A stretch of 35,448 nt of DNA from Patescibacteria group bacterium. GTDB lineage: Bacteria; Patescibacteriota; Patescibacteriia; UBA11705; JABHMO01. Below the pieces are notes generated by a model. It ran no database searches. It saw nothing but the letters and a program-made list of their open reading frames with translations, and was not told the DNA's origin. Every line of letters starts with the position of its first letter. Position 1 is the stretch's first letter. This document shows positions 5,345 to 14,361 of this stretch, one piece after another. The stretch lies in the NCBI GenBank assembly GCA_018818405.1, contig JAHIRY010000038.1:1-35448 (forward strand), given 5' to 3'. The position numbers and the translations under genes were made by a program.

Positions 5345-8300
5345 TTATGTTTTTTTCAATGTATCAACATCGTAAAAATCTTCATGCAGTTCATCCAGAT
5401 TCACATCCTCCAATTTTCCGGTAAATTTCTCGCCTTCCTTGCGCACCACTTTTTTCATTCCCATCACTTCAGCCTCAGTCTGCCGGCCGATATCCGTTCG
5501 AATCGTCGCATTCTCTCCTTCCGATTGAGCTTTGACAACATCTTCGCCGAGATTATGTTTCTTTAAAAATAAATCCTGCGCCAAATATCCTGATTCTTTT
5601 CCGGCCAGATTGTACAGAGGAGAACGCTTTGAAAAATATCCCGGTTTGTCAGCTGTCAAATAATAAATTTGGTTTCCCACGAGGAACGCGTAGCGGCCAT
5701 TTGAATCAGCCACTTGAGTGTCCAAGAGCTTGTTGAATTTGGAATCAAATACGCGCACGATTGATCGGCCGATTTTTTTCTTTTCGTCAACATCTTTAAT
5801 TTCGCCGAAACTCTTCGCTTTTTCACCGATTCCCAATTTTTTGAATATTCCATACATGGCGAGCTGAGAGACGACAATCGCGCCCACCCACCACTGCGGA
5901 TTGATTACAAATGAAGCGATCGCCAATGTCGGACCGATCATTGTCAATGCCGACTGCCCTTTTCTCATGAAATATTTTCGCAAAATTCCCTTTGGACTTT
6001 CCAACTTTTGAGACGGATCAAGCGCGATCGGCGGAGAAATCGTTTCTTTCTCAGTCACTTCGAAAATCGAACCGTAATACACATTCTGAAAATTTCCATC
6101 AACGCCGGCATTATTCAACAATCCGCTCGGAAATTTAAATCCTTTTTTCTCAACTGACATGAAATATTTTCCGGGCTTCAAAATGAATTGATAGCGTCCT
6201 TGTTTATCAGTCACCAGCGTTCGAACCAGCTGACTTGAATCAGCCGTATAAATACGCACAACCGCCAAATCAACCGGACGTTTTGTCACCGAGTTGTACA
6301 CAACGCCCCAGCGCTCTTTCTTCCTTCTCACAAACATGAGAAATGCCTGGCTCACGACAAATTGAATATAAGTGATCGCCGTCGCGCCGGTGACGCCGGT
6401 TACTCCGACAGTTGCCACGGACGCAACTGAAGTCGCGGTGACAGTCGCAATCACAGGCGCTTTGGCAACATCATTGGCTTGCTCTGCCACCGGATTGTCA
6501 ACTGTCGCTTGCTGTACTTGCTTTGTTGTTCTGATCGCCGATTTTGCCGTGCGATCAACTCCGGCTTTTACTTGTTCGTAGTCAACTCCAGAAATCGCAC
6601 TGATAACATTCGAAATCGCTTTTGTCGTATTTTGCACAGCATCGGACTGAAAAATGCTTTCAGTCTCAAATTCCAATTCTTGCGCTCGTTCATCAGCTGA
6701 TTTTTCCCATTCATTTTTTTCCTTTATGTCAGCCACTTGCTGCATTTTTTCCGGATCTTGCAAAATATTTATCGGGGGCGCGACCGCTATCGGTTTTTCC
6801 GGAATCGACTCTCCGCCGCCCGCTGCAGGCGGTGGAACCGGAGCAATCGGAGGTTCGACCGGAGGAGCTTCCGGTTTTATTTCCGGAATAATCGCAATCG
6901 GTTTTGGCACCGGTTTCGGTTCGACTATTTCTCTGACTTTCCGAATAGTCATTATTATTTGATTGGCGGAAACTGCTTTCGTCAGTTTTATTTCCAAATC
7001 ATTTTTTCCGTTTCGATCAACATCAAACTGCTTGGCCGCTTCTTTTATTATTCTGGCTTTGATCGGATCGCTTTCAATGATAATTCCGGAATCGCTTGCC
7101 GCCAAATTAACATTTTCAATTTTGAAAGTATGACGTATGTTGGCGATTTTAAATCCGAGAGTTCCGCCTTTTTGAATATTCACCAATGTGCCGGATTCCA
7201 CCAATTCAATATCTCTGGTTTCACCGCTGAGAACTGTAAATTCGGAATTCTCACTGTCATCAGTCAGACTGGAACAACCCGGATCATCCGGAAAATCAAT
7301 CAAACTATCCTTGTCATCATCTATTTTATTGTTGCACTGGCTGACAACTATTTTCTTGATTTCCAGATCGCTCGCCGCGGAAAATACGGAAATATTATTG
7401 GCCGCGTCCATTGATTTGACCGCAACCTTGTGAATGCCCGGAGTTAAAACCCTTGTCACGCTATATTTCCAGGCGGAAGCAACAACTCCCACATTGTCAA
7501 TCAATTGATTGTCCACATACAAAGCCACATATTTCGTATCAGCCGTTGTTGTGCCGGAAAATTCCATTTCAACCGAAACATTTTCACCTGATAATTTTTG
7601 CGATTTTATTTTAATGGAACTGATTGCCGGAACAAGCGGCGCAACAGTATCAACGGTAATTGTTTTGACCGCGGAATTCAATCCGCCTGATTTTATATAA
7701 ATTTTGTGCTCCCCATCAGTCAGGGCGGTTTCAACCGTCCATTCAAAACTTTTATCAATGCCGGAAGTCAAACTTTTTACTTTCACTTCATCAATATAAA
7801 TATCAAGAGGAAGCGACGCCTCTATTGTTGTTCCTTTGATTGTCGGTTTGCTGTTATTTGTCAGCAATCCATCGGCCGGAGATCCGATAACCGCAGGACC
7901 CGCATATTCGTGTTCTTCGTTGTCATCGTTTATGTCAACGCAATCAGGATCAGCCGGAAAATCTATTTTTCCATCCAGATCATTATCAATGCCGTCCTTA
8001 CATTGAGGAATGGTTGATTCATTATCATCTTCCAAGGTAGCGCAATCAGGATCAGCCGGAAAATCTATTTTCCCGTCAAGATCATTATCAATTCCGTCAC
8101 CGCATTGATACGGTCCGGCTTCATCATTATCAGTTGAACCGGAACAGCCGAGATCAGCCGGAAAATCAACCTTTCCGTCGCCGTCATTATCTGTTCCGTC
8201 ACTGCAAGCATAAGGTCCGCTTTCATCATTATCCGTCGAACCGGAACAACCGAGATCAAACGGATAATCAGTCAATCCGTCGTTATCATTGTCAATTCCA

Positions 8301-10648
8301 TCATTGCACAAATAAACCGGAGGCGGCGGAGCAGGAGGACTGCCTCCCAAAGTATAGTTATAGCTGATTCCTATATTTGTAATCTCCGGCGTCATTGTCG
8401 CCATGGCTGTTGAAAGATCAGCTCTCCAACGCAAATCGCTGCCCGCGTTCACAAAGGTATATTCCACTCCGGAAGTGACAGCCTCCCAATTTACTCCGCC
8501 ATTGGCCGATAAATAATAATCAATCGTTTGCCCGTTTAATACATCAGTCGCTGTCAATGTAGCGGCAGTGATATTCTGAGAAACCGTATCAACCGTAAGC
8601 GACTGAACCGTCTGAGCTGCGGCATAACCGGAATATATTTCGATCAAACTCCCGGCCTGATTGGCATAAATTACATCGCCGACAGCCATTGCTCTCACTC
8701 CGGTGATAAAATCCAAACCATGCATTTGTTTTGGCATACTATCATCTGAAATCGCTGTCCAGCTGGAACCTCCATTGATTGTATATTGAATCGTGCTGTA
8801 GCCGGAAACCATCATGACATTTTGATCCAATCCTTTTATTCGATAAAAAGCGGTGTCTGTTGCCGCGAATGTTCCGGTCAACCAATTCGTGCCTCCATCC
8901 ACTGTATAAAGATATGTATCAGTGCTGGCCTCTTTTGTCACAAAACAATTATCAGCATCATAACAATAAATCGTGCTCAAATTCGCTCCGGTTCCGCTGG
9001 CCTGCAATGACCAAACAGCTCCGCCGTCCGTTGTCTTCAAAATTCTTCCAAGATCTCCCAAGGCATAACCGACATTGCTGTTCAAGAAAAAAATATCATT
9101 GAATCCGCCCGCATAACCTGTTATTTGCTCAGTCCACAAAGTACCGCCATTAATCGTCTTGTAAATTCTCGTGTTTGAATCTTCGCCACTACCGACAACC
9201 CATCCCACATTTTCATCCAGAAAAAACACGCCCCACAAAAAACAGTTTACATCAATTCCCGTATTTTCATTTGTCCAGCCAACTCCGCCGTTCGTAGTCT
9301 TGTACGCGGTGCTGGGATATCCGACGCGCCAACCATTATTATCATCAACAAAAAAGACTTCATAGTTATCCTGCGCATTAGTGCTCGGTGTCCATGTACT
9401 GCCGCTGTTAATACTTTTCGCCACTGAATACTGCCCGGTAATATAAACTGTGTTTTCATTGGGAGCTTGAATACTTTCAAATGTTCTGGCAGTCAACGGA
9501 GTGTCAAATGCGGTCCAAGTAACGCCCGCGTCAGCTGTCTTAAAAATCATTCCGCTGTCTCCGACAGCCAAACCATTATTGCTGTCAATAAAATCAATCG
9601 CTAAAACATCAAAATTAAATCCTTCCGCCGCAAAAGTCTGAACAGTATTCCAATTTGTTCCGCCATCAAGAGTGCGATGAAGCTTTCCGCTATAATCTCC
9701 CGCAACATACATATCCTCCGCTGTCTTCACCGATTCCGCCGCGTAAGCCGGTGCTGACACCGGATCAACTGCAGGCACAACCCAATTCACACCGCCGTCA
9801 GTTGTTATCAATGTGCCATCCGTTCCCACCAACACGCCTTTTGCCGCATTGTACAAGGAAATATCATACATTGGATTTGTAAACGGATATGTCGCATTAT
9901 TCCAACCAAGTCCATCATAATAAACGACCGCATGCTGAGTATTCAATCTTCCACCGACAGCGATTACATTTCCTCCGACCGCTCCATCAATGGCATTCAA
10001 ATCACGAACCGTTCCGGTCGCTTCCATATTCCAATTCGTGCAACCATCCACGGTTGAAGCGATCTTTCCGCTCTCGCCAACGACCCAGCCGGTAGAAGCT
10101 GTCACAAAATAAAGATCATTCGGCTGAGAAATCGTAAAACCCGTATTTCCGCAAACAGCCCAATTCAACCCTCCGTCAATTGATTTTAAAACAGTTCCAT
10201 CCCATGCGCTGACATACACCATCATTGGCGGCATGGGAACGCTAATGCCTGTCAACTTTGTCAATCCGCCGCCGTAATTCGTCACTGTCCATGTCGTTCC
10301 GGTATCAGTGGTTCGCAGAATTACGCCATTATCTCCGACAGCCAGAGCGGTTGTGGCGTCAAGCCAAGCAACATCATTGATTCGCAACCCCTGAGGCAAT
10401 GGTTTTACCCAACCCCAAGAAAAACTTCCGTCAGTATGCAAAGTCGCTTGATTGTCGCGAACATTCCAATATGCGTCGGTGTTTGTCGTATCCTCATATG
10501 TTCTAGTCGTAAAATCTTCGGTAAATGTTTCAGTCGCGGCAATGGAATCTGATACCAAATAATGCCAACCAAAACCAAGACTGCCGCTCATGAGCATAAG
10601 CGCAATTATTGCATAAATTCCAAATCTCTTAAAAAACAATTTGATCAC
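5345..10648 (-). CDS. Giant modular surface protein (propeller, Asp/Cys repeats, Ig-like, carboxypeptidase-regulatory-like domains)
   Basis: A 1767-residue secreted or membrane-anchored protein. Start is a GTG (MIKLFFKRFG) giving a signal peptide with basic n-region and hydrophobic core (residues about 8-38). Residues about 85-680 hold roughly a dozen repeats of the form AVGDNGVILRTTDTGTTW, typical of Ycf48/BNR-like beta-propellers. Residues about 778-912 carry four tandem repeats C-x-DGxDNDxDGxxDFPxDxxC-x6-DxxE, with a fifth near 1103; the Asp spacing resembles thrombospondin-type calcium loops and the Cys are paired. Ig-like segments lie between. A Pro-rich linker (about 1239-1290), hydrophobic stretches (about 1405-1440 and 1560-1605) and two CarboxypepD_reg-like beta domains (about 1447-1530 and 1620-1685; both with DKQGRYQF or DSNGRYAF type cores) complete it. 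Probably cell-surface adhesion or attachment; ligand unknown. Confidence 0.85.
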   Translation of the reverse strand: MIKLFFKRFGIYAIIALMLMSGSLGFGWHYLVSDSIAATETFTEDFTTRTYEDTTNTDAYWNVRDNQATLHTDGSFSWGWVKPLPQGLRINDVAWLDATTALAVGDNGVILRTTDTGTTWTVTNYGGGLTKLTGISVPMPPMMVYVSAWDGTVLKSIDGGLNWAVCGNTGFTISQPNDLYFVTASTGWVVGESGKIASTVDGCTNWNMEATGTVRDLNAIDGAVGGNVIAVGGRLNTQHAVVYYDGLGWNNATYPFTNPMYDISLYNAAKGVLVGTDGTLITTDGGVNWVVPAVDPVSAPAYAAESVKTAEDMYVAGDYSGKLHRTLDGGTNWNTVQTFAAEGFNFDVLAIDFIDSNNGLAVGDSGMIFKTADAGVTWTAFDTPLTARTFESIQAPNENTVYITGQYSVAKSINSGSTWTPSTNAQDNYEVFFVDDNNGWRVGYPSTAYKTTNGGVGWTNENTGIDVNCFLWGVFFLDENVGWVVGSGEDSNTRIYKTINGGTLWTEQITGYAGGFNDIFFLNSNVGYALGDLGRILKTTDGGAVWSLQASGTGANLSTIYCYDADNCFVTKEASTDTYLYTVDGGTNWLTGTFAATDTAFYRIKGLDQNVMMVSGYSTIQYTINGGSSWTAISDDSMPKQMHGLDFITGVRAMAVGDVIYANQAGSLIEIYSGYAAAQTVQSLTVDTVSQNITAATLTATDVLNGQTIDYYLSANGGVNWEAVTSGVEYTFVNAGSDLRWRADLSTAMATMTPEITNIGISYNYTLGGSPPAPPPPVYLCNDGIDNDNDGLTDYPFDLGCSGSTDNDESGPYACSDGTDNDGDGKVDFPADLGCSGSTDNDEAGPYQCGDGIDNDLDGKIDFPADPDCATLEDDNESTIPQCKDGIDNDLDGKIDFPADPDCVDINDDNEEHEYAGPAVIGSPADGLLTNNSKPTIKGTTIEASLPLDIYIDEVKVKSLTSGIDKSFEWTVETALTDGEHKIYIKSGGLNSAVKTITVDTVAPLVPAISSIKIKSQKLSGENVSVEMEFSGTTTADTKYVALYVDNQLIDNVGVVASAWKYSVTRVLTPGIHKVAVKSMDAANNISVFSAASDLEIKKIVVSQCNNKIDDDKDSLIDFPDDPGCSSLTDDSENSEFTVLSGETRDIELVESGTLVNIQKGGTLGFKIANIRHTFKIENVNLAASDSGIIIESDPIKARIIKEAAKQFDVDRNGKNDLEIKLTKAVSANQIIMTIRKVREIVEPKPVPKPIAIIPEIKPEAPPVEPPIAPVPPPAAGGGESIPEKPIAVAPPINILQDPEKMQQVADIKEKNEWEKSADERAQELEFETESIFQSDAVQNTTKAISNVISAISGVDYEQVKAGVDRTAKSAIRTTKQVQQATVDNPVAEQANDVAKAPVIATVTATSVASVATVGVTGVTGATAITYIQFVVSQAFLMFVRRKKERWGVVYNSVTKRPVDLAVVRIYTADSSQLVRTLVTDKQGRYQFILKPGKYFMSVEKKGFKFPSGLLNNAGVDGNFQNVYYGSIFEVTEKETISPPIALDPSQKLESPKGILRKYFMRKGQSALTMIGPTLAIASFVINPQWWVGAIVVSQLAMYGIFKKLGIGEKAKSFGEIKDVDEKKKIGRSIVRVFDSKFNKLLDTQVADSNGRYAFLVGNQIYYLTADKPGYFSKRSPLYNLAGKESGYLAQDLFLKKHNLGEDVVKAQSEGENATIRTDIGRQTEAEVMGMKKVVRKEGEKFTGKLEDVNLDELHEDFYDVDTLKKT

Positions 10649-10762
10649 AATATAAATTTCGACAATTTAAAACATTAAATATTGCATCCTGCGAATACAT
10701 TCAAAGATATCCAATTTTTGTTTGGACATTCTCACAAAAATTTATAATTATTTTCCAATACT

Positions 10763-10771
10763 ATTATATCA
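10763..10771 (-). promoter_or_regulatory. Extended -10 element upstream of the giant surface protein gene
   Basis: On the minus strand TGATATAAT is an extended -10 (TGN plus TATAAT); the -35 position is only a T-run. It would give a leader of about 110 bases before the GTG at 10648. Confidence 0.4.
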
Positions 10772-10792
10772 TTTCAACGCCATAAAAAAAAC

Positions 10793-10825
10793 AAAAAACA
10801 ATGTGGATAAGACGCATTGTTTTGA
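10793..10825 (-). terminator. Intrinsic terminator downstream of lgt
   Basis: On the minus strand AAAACAATG, an 11-base loop and CATTGTTTT are followed by TTGTTTTTTTT. It separates lgt from the surface-protein operon. Confidence 0.7.
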
Positions 10826-10843
10826 AAACATTTTTTAGCGGTT

Positions 10844-10994
10844 GAGAGATTGAGAGACTAAGCGATTGAGTATTTTTTTGTAATTAAGTAATTTAGTAAT
10901 AAAGGAATTGAGCGTTTAAGATATTTAGTCGTTCCCTTAATTACTTAATTACTCGTTTGCTAAATTACTGAGTCGCTTAGTCTCTCAATCTCTC
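10844..10994. repeat. Long nested palindrome, AGAGATTGAG family, copy 3
   Basis: Left arm 10844-10865 and right arm 10973-10994 are perfect 22-base inverted copies. Inside are weaker inverted arms made of GTAATTAAGTAATTTAG and TTAATTACTTAATTACT words with a central TCGTTCCC. With the terminator and the -10 element this accounts for the 10649-11000 gap; I see no gene there. Confidence 0.85.
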
Positions 10995-11000
10995 CCCGTT

Positions 11001-11807
11001 TCATCTCCCCGCCCGCTTCCTCCGATAAACAAACACAACCGCAACAACAGCCGCAATCAAAATACTAAAAATCTGCGCCCAACGCAGTCCGCACAAATGA
11101 GGACTGTAATCAATCCGAACAAACTCCAAGAAAAATCTTTGGATTGAATACAAAATCAAATAAATGAAAAAAATATTTCCGGAAATCCAATTCCCTGTTT
11201 TTCTCCTGCGCCGATGAACTAAGAGTAAAATTGACGCGATCAATATATTTCCCAGAACTTCATACAAAAAAACCGGATGAAAATATTCAAATTGCATAAA
11301 TTCAAAAGGACGATTGACAATATCAATGGGAATTCCCCACGAAGATTCCGTCGGCCGGCCGAAAATTTCCTGATTGAAATAATTTCCGATGCGGCCGATC
11401 GCCTGCGCTGACACCAAGCCGGTTGCAGACAAATCAGCGGTCAGCCAAAAATCAACGCGCTTTTTTTTGCAATAAATTATCGTGGCGATAAAACCGCCGA
11501 TCATTATTCCATGGACAGCCAGTCCGCCCTGCCAAATTTTGAAAATATCAATCCAGTTTTCACGATATAATTCCCAAGCGTAAATCACATAATAAATTCT
11601 CGCGCCCAAAATCGCGCCGATCACCCAATACAAAACCAAATCATAAAAAAAGTTTTTTTCGTATTTGTAAAATCTTGCCAGCCGCACCGCAATAAACAAT
11701 CCCAACGCTCCGCCGGCAATCATAAGCAAACTGTACCAATGAATTTCCAACGGACCGATCTTCAAAAAAATCGAATTCGGATGAAATGTATGAAGAAAAT
11801 TAAACAT
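11001..11807 (-). CDS. lgt: Prolipoprotein diacylglyceryl transferase
   Basis: Inner-membrane enzyme that moves diacylglyceryl from phosphatidylglycerol to the lipobox Cys of prolipoproteins, the first step of lipoprotein maturation. The 268-residue protein has seven or so hydrophobic segments, the HWYSLLMIAGG start of helix 1, the conserved GLAVHGIMIGG and the family signature GRIGNYFNQEIFGRP (an Arg and Asn of this signature bind lipid). The C-terminus has the REFFR-like QRFFLEFVRID segment. I chose the ATG at 11807 (MFNFLHTFHPN); the longer frame adds a basic tail overlapping the upstream terminator. It shows that the organism makes lipoproteins. Confidence 0.95.
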   Translation of the reverse strand: MFNFLHTFHPNSIFLKIGPLEIHWYSLLMIAGGALGLFIAVRLARFYKYEKNFFYDLVLYWVIGAILGARIYYVIYAWELYRENWIDIFKIWQGGLAVHGIMIGGFIATIIYCKKKRVDFWLTADLSATGLVSAQAIGRIGNYFNQEIFGRPTESSWGIPIDIVNRPFEFMQFEYFHPVFLYEVLGNILIASILLLVHRRRRKTGNWISGNIFFIYLILYSIQRFFLEFVRIDYSPHLCGLRWAQIFSILIAAVVAVVFVYRRKRAGR

Positions 11808-11857
11808 AAACTTTTTTAAAACTCTATTTCTTCCAAATTGTACCAAACTTTGCAAAA

Positions 11858-11889
11858 AAAAATAAGGCTCGGAGTCATGGCTCCGAGCC
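11858..11889 (-). terminator. Intrinsic terminator after the 73-residue orphan
   Basis: On the minus strand GGCTCGGAG, loop CCATGA, CTCCGAGCC, then TTATTTTTTTT: a perfect 9-bp GC-rich stem with T-run. Confidence 0.9.
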
Positions 11890-11917
11890 GGATCGATTCA
11901 ACAACTTCGGTTCACTA

Positions 11918-12139
11918 CTACTGGTTCATCACTTCCGCCAGCACTTCGCGCGCTTTGCGCACGAGTACCGTCGGATTCTTGTGCCGCACCGCAGAAAGCG
12001 GAATGTCCTTGCCGAAAACCCGCTGAGACGGAATGTGAACCTGGAGGCCATGCCCCACCGGCTGCACCATCACGTCAACCTGGGAAAACTGTCCCTGGCA
12101 AATCTGCTTCTGCACGTTTTCACAAAGTTCCTGCCGCAT
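11918..12139 (-). CDS. Small orphan protein (73 residues) with strong promoter and SD
   Basis: I do not recognise it. It begins MRQELCENVQKQICQGQ and ends VRKAREVLAEVMNQ, with two Cys in the first 15 residues, a beta-like middle (VDVMVQPVGHGLQVHIP) and a helical C-terminus, so it could be a small alpha/beta domain. The ATG at 12139 is set by SD AGGAGGT five bases upstream; the track of codons before it (GTG CTG) is within the SD region. A consensus promoter (12178-12205) and a perfect terminator make it monocistronic. Codons such as GTG, CTG, CGC and AAC and higher G+C than lgt next door put it in the same odd class as the genes at 4639 and 27577. Confidence 0.65.
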   Translation of the reverse strand: MRQELCENVQKQICQGQFSQVDVMVQPVGHGLQVHIPSQRVFGKDIPLSAVRHKNPTVLVRKAREVLAEVMNQ

Positions 12140-12177
12140 CAGCACCTCCTACGATGAGGAAAAAAAGTTGTATTTCC

Positions 12178-12205
12178 ATTATACGGACTTTTATGATTTT
12201 GTCAA
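12178..12205 (-). promoter_or_regulatory. Consensus promoter of the 73-residue orphan
   Basis: On the minus strand TTGACA (12205-12200), a 16-base spacer and TATAAT (12183-12178), about 39 bases before the ATG. Confidence 0.85.
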
Positions 12206-12212
12206 TTGTTAA

Positions 12213-12247
12213 TAAAAAAAAGAGCCCGATAACAGGCTCATTTTTTT
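12213..12247. terminator. Bidirectional terminator downstream of the YtxH-like gene
   Basis: A-run, GAGCC (12222-12226), GGCTC (12235-12239), T-run. It would end the minus-strand YtxH-like transcript before the next promoter. Confidence 0.75.
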
Positions 12248-12336
12248 CTCTTTAGGTTTTTGCGTTGCTAATTGCAACCGTCCGCCAATGACGGACAATA
12301 TATTAAACCCTGACGAAACGCCCGGGCCTAATTGCC

Positions 12337-12714
12337 TTATTTTTTCTTTGCGGTTTTCGCTTTTGCGATTTTCGCTCTTGCCGGTTTCTTTTTCACCGCA
12401 TCTTTTTTCAATTCAGATTGAATATCTTTCCAGCGCATTTTTAATTCCTTTTTAATATCAGCCCAAGCATCCTCGCTGATCAATTTTGTCTTGGAATACT
12501 TTTTCACGATTTTCTCCACAACAGCGTCATAATCTTTTTTCTTCATTCCGCTCACTTTTGCCGCTTCTTTTATCAATGCCTCGCTGACCGTTTTTGTTAT
12601 TTTTTTAAATTGCTCTCTGTTTTTGCGGCCCTTGTCCGGGCTGTAAAACAATCCCAAAGCTGATCCGACCAGAGCGCCCAAAGCCAGCCCCGCTAGAAAT
12701 TTTTTTGTTTTCAT
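12337..12714 (-). CDS. YtxH-like membrane-associated protein
   Basis: 125 residues. The N-terminal part MKTKKFLAGLALGALVGSA followed by LGLFYSPDKGRKNRE is the classic YtxH pattern: a glycine-rich membrane helix ended by a short P-x-x-G-R-x-x-R segment. The middle is an amphipathic, charged helical region (about residues 30-100) and the end is a Lys/Ala/Pro-rich tail (ARAKIAKAKTAKKK). YtxH-domain proteins are associated with stress in some Gram-positive bacteria, but their role is not defined. Monocistronic; TATACT on the minus strand at about 12780 is a plausible -10 with a weak -35. Confidence 0.8.
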   Translation of the reverse strand: MKTKKFLAGLALGALVGSALGLFYSPDKGRKNREQFKKITKTVSEALIKEAAKVSGMKKKDYDAVVEKIVKKYSKTKLISEDAWADIKKELKMRWKDIQSELKKDAVKKKPARAKIAKAKTAKKK

Positions 12715-12840
12715 ACTATTATTTTTTCTAATTTAAGCAAACCAGCTACAAACTGTAAATAAATTACTTTATCAGTATACCATAAAATTATGCGGAATTC
12801 CAGCTTTATCCACACATTTTTGCGGCAAATCATCGCACCC

Positions 12841-12869
12841 TTGCAAAAATTTTATTTCCATGATATCAT
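12841..12869 (+). promoter_or_regulatory. Promoter of rpmE
   Basis: TTGCAA (12841-12846), 17-base spacer, TATCAT (12864-12869), 51 bases before the ATG. Confidence 0.6.
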
Positions 12870-12919
12870 TCTGTCAGACAAATTCACTTCAAAATCAAAT
12901 TGAAATTAATAAACTCTAT

Positions 12920-13195
12920 ATGAAAAAAATTATTCATCCCAAATATTACGAAGCAAAAGTAAGCTGCGTCTGCGGAAATGAATTTACCACCGGCGCAACC
13001 ATGGAAAACATCAAAGTCGAAATTTGCTCGCTCTGCCATCCTTTTTATACCGGCAAACAAAAGCTGGTTGACACAGCCAGACGCGTGGAAAAATTCGAAA
13101 CCAGAATGGCGAAAAAAGCTAAAATAAAATTGGGCAAAGGCAAAAAAGCCAAGCAAGAGCTCAAAGCTCAAAAAAAAGAAGCTGCCAAACAGTAA
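12920..13195 (+). CDS. rpmE: 50S ribosomal protein L31 (bL31, zinc-binding type)
   Basis: Large-subunit protein at the subunit interface. From the ATG at 12920 it reads [19 protein letters not shown], with C16, C18, C36 and C39 (CVCG and CSLCHP) forming the zinc site of the C-plus type, and the conserved HPFYTGKQK motif. Total length is 91 residues, longer than the usual 66-70 because of a Lys-rich tail ([19 protein letters not shown]). An upstream in-frame codon at 12860 is overlapped by the promoter, so I reject it. Followed by a terminator and then prfA, an order seen in many bacteria (rpmE-prfA-prmC). Confidence 0.94.
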   Translation: MKKIIHPKYYEAKVSCVCGNEFTTGATMENIKVEICSLCHPFYTGKQKLVDTARRVEKFETRMAKKAKIKLGKGKKAKQELKAQKKEAAKQ

Positions 13196-13202
13196 CTATT
13201 CC

Positions 13203-13248
13203 AAACCGTTATCATTTCCTTTTATTTTCAGGAAAAAATAGCGGTTTT
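13203..13248 (+). terminator. Two-part intrinsic terminator after rpmE
   Basis: AACCGTTAT (13203-13211) pairs with ATAGCGGTT (about 13239-13247); an inner TTTCCT/AGGAAA stem extends it, and TTTT follows. Confidence 0.6.
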
Positions 13249-13305
13249 TTGTTATAATGAAAAAAAGTATAATTAACTATCTGCTTTGCTGATTAAAAAT
13301 ATTTT

Positions 13306-14361
13306 ATGCAAGACAAAATTCAACAAATAAAAAACAGATTTGCCGAGCTGTCCGAACAGCTTCAGGATCCTTTGATTTTAAACGATCAACAGAAGCTCAA
13401 AGAATTTTCGTCCGAACATTCTGAACTTCAAGAAATAATTCATCTCATCAATAACTTCGAACAAACAAAAGCGAATCTGGCTGACGCCGAAGAAATGCTG
13501 AACAATGAAGATTCCGACCTTCAAGCGTTCGCGCAGGATGAAATCAATCGGCTCGCGCCAAAATCGGAAGAAGCGGAAAACGAATTGAAAGCCGCGCTCG
13601 CGCCGAAGAACCCGAACGACAAAAAAAATATTATCATGGAAATTCGCGCCGGCACCGGCGGGGATGAATCAGCTCTTTTTTCCGCCACGCTTTTTCGCAT
13701 GTATTCCAGATACGCGGAAAACAAAGGCTGGAAAATAAATATTTTATCAGCCAATCGAACTGAACTCGGAGGATTCAAAGAAATAATTTTTGAAATAAAC
13801 GGCAAAAATGTTTTCGGCGATTTAAAATACGAGAGCGGAACTCATCGAGTGCAGAGAGTGCCGGAAACAGAGAAAAGCGGACGCGTCCACACTTCAGCCG
13901 CCACAGTGGCAGTGCTCCCGCAAGCGGAAGAAATCGATCTGCGCATTGATCCGAAAGATTTGAAAATCGATACTTTTTGCGCCGGCGGACATGGCGGACA
14001 GAGCGTTAATACGACTTATTCGGCTGTTCGCATCACTCACTTGCCTACAAATACGGTTGTTTCCTGCCAAGACGAACGCTCGCAAGCGCAAAACAGAGAA
14101 AAAGCCATGCGCGTCCTGCGAGCCAGAGTCGCTGAGCAAGAACAAGAAAAAAGAGAAAAAGAATTGGGAGCGGAAAGAAAATCGCAGGTTGGAACCGGCG
14201 ACCGAAGCGAAAAAATCAGAACCTACAATTTTCCGCAAGACAGAATCACGGATCATCGCATCAAACAAAGCTGGCACAATATTCAAATCATCTTCGACGG
14301 AAATCTGGAACCGATAATTTCCGCGTTAAAAGAAGCTGAGCTTAAAATTCATACCGCATGA
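13306..14361 (+). CDS. prfA: Peptide chain release factor 1
   Basis: RF1 reads UAA and UAG and triggers peptide release. The 351-residue protein has an N-terminal coiled-coil domain, the [16 protein letters not shown] core segment, the codon-recognition PxT tripeptide as P186-E187-T188 (PAT in E. coli; E. coli residues from memory) in [18 protein letters not shown], and the catalytic GGQ at 230-232 within [17 protein letters not shown]. That the tripeptide is PxT and not SPF identifies RF1, not RF2. It overlaps prmC by four bases (ATGA), the enzyme that methylates this GGQ glutamine, so the two are translationally coupled. It ends in TGA, so an RF2 must exist elsewhere. Confidence 0.96.
   Translation: MQDKIQQIKNRFAELSEQLQDPLILNDQQKLKEFSSEHSELQEIIHLINNFEQTKANLADAEEMLNNEDSDLQAFAQDEINRLAPKSEEAENELKAALAPKNPNDKKNIIMEIRAGTGGDESALFSATLFRMYSRYAENKGWKINILSANRTELGGFKEIIFEINGKNVFGDLKYESGTHRVQRVPETEKSGRVHTSAATVAVLPQAEEIDLRIDPKDLKIDTFCAGGHGGQSVNTTYSAVRITHLPTNTVVSCQDERSQAQNREKAMRVLRARVAEQEQEKREKELGAERKSQVGTGDRSEKIRTYNFPQDRITDHRIKQSWHNIQIIFDGNLEPIISALKEAELKIHTA

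Noticed and set aside
6372-8367. Several plus-strand frames inside the giant surface protein gene
   Set aside because: They are antisense shadows of repeat-rich coding sequence, without start signals or family features.
12337-12714. Histone H1-like protein because of the Lys/Ala tail
   Set aside because: The glycine-rich membrane helix and the SPDKGRKNRE segment fit YtxH better.
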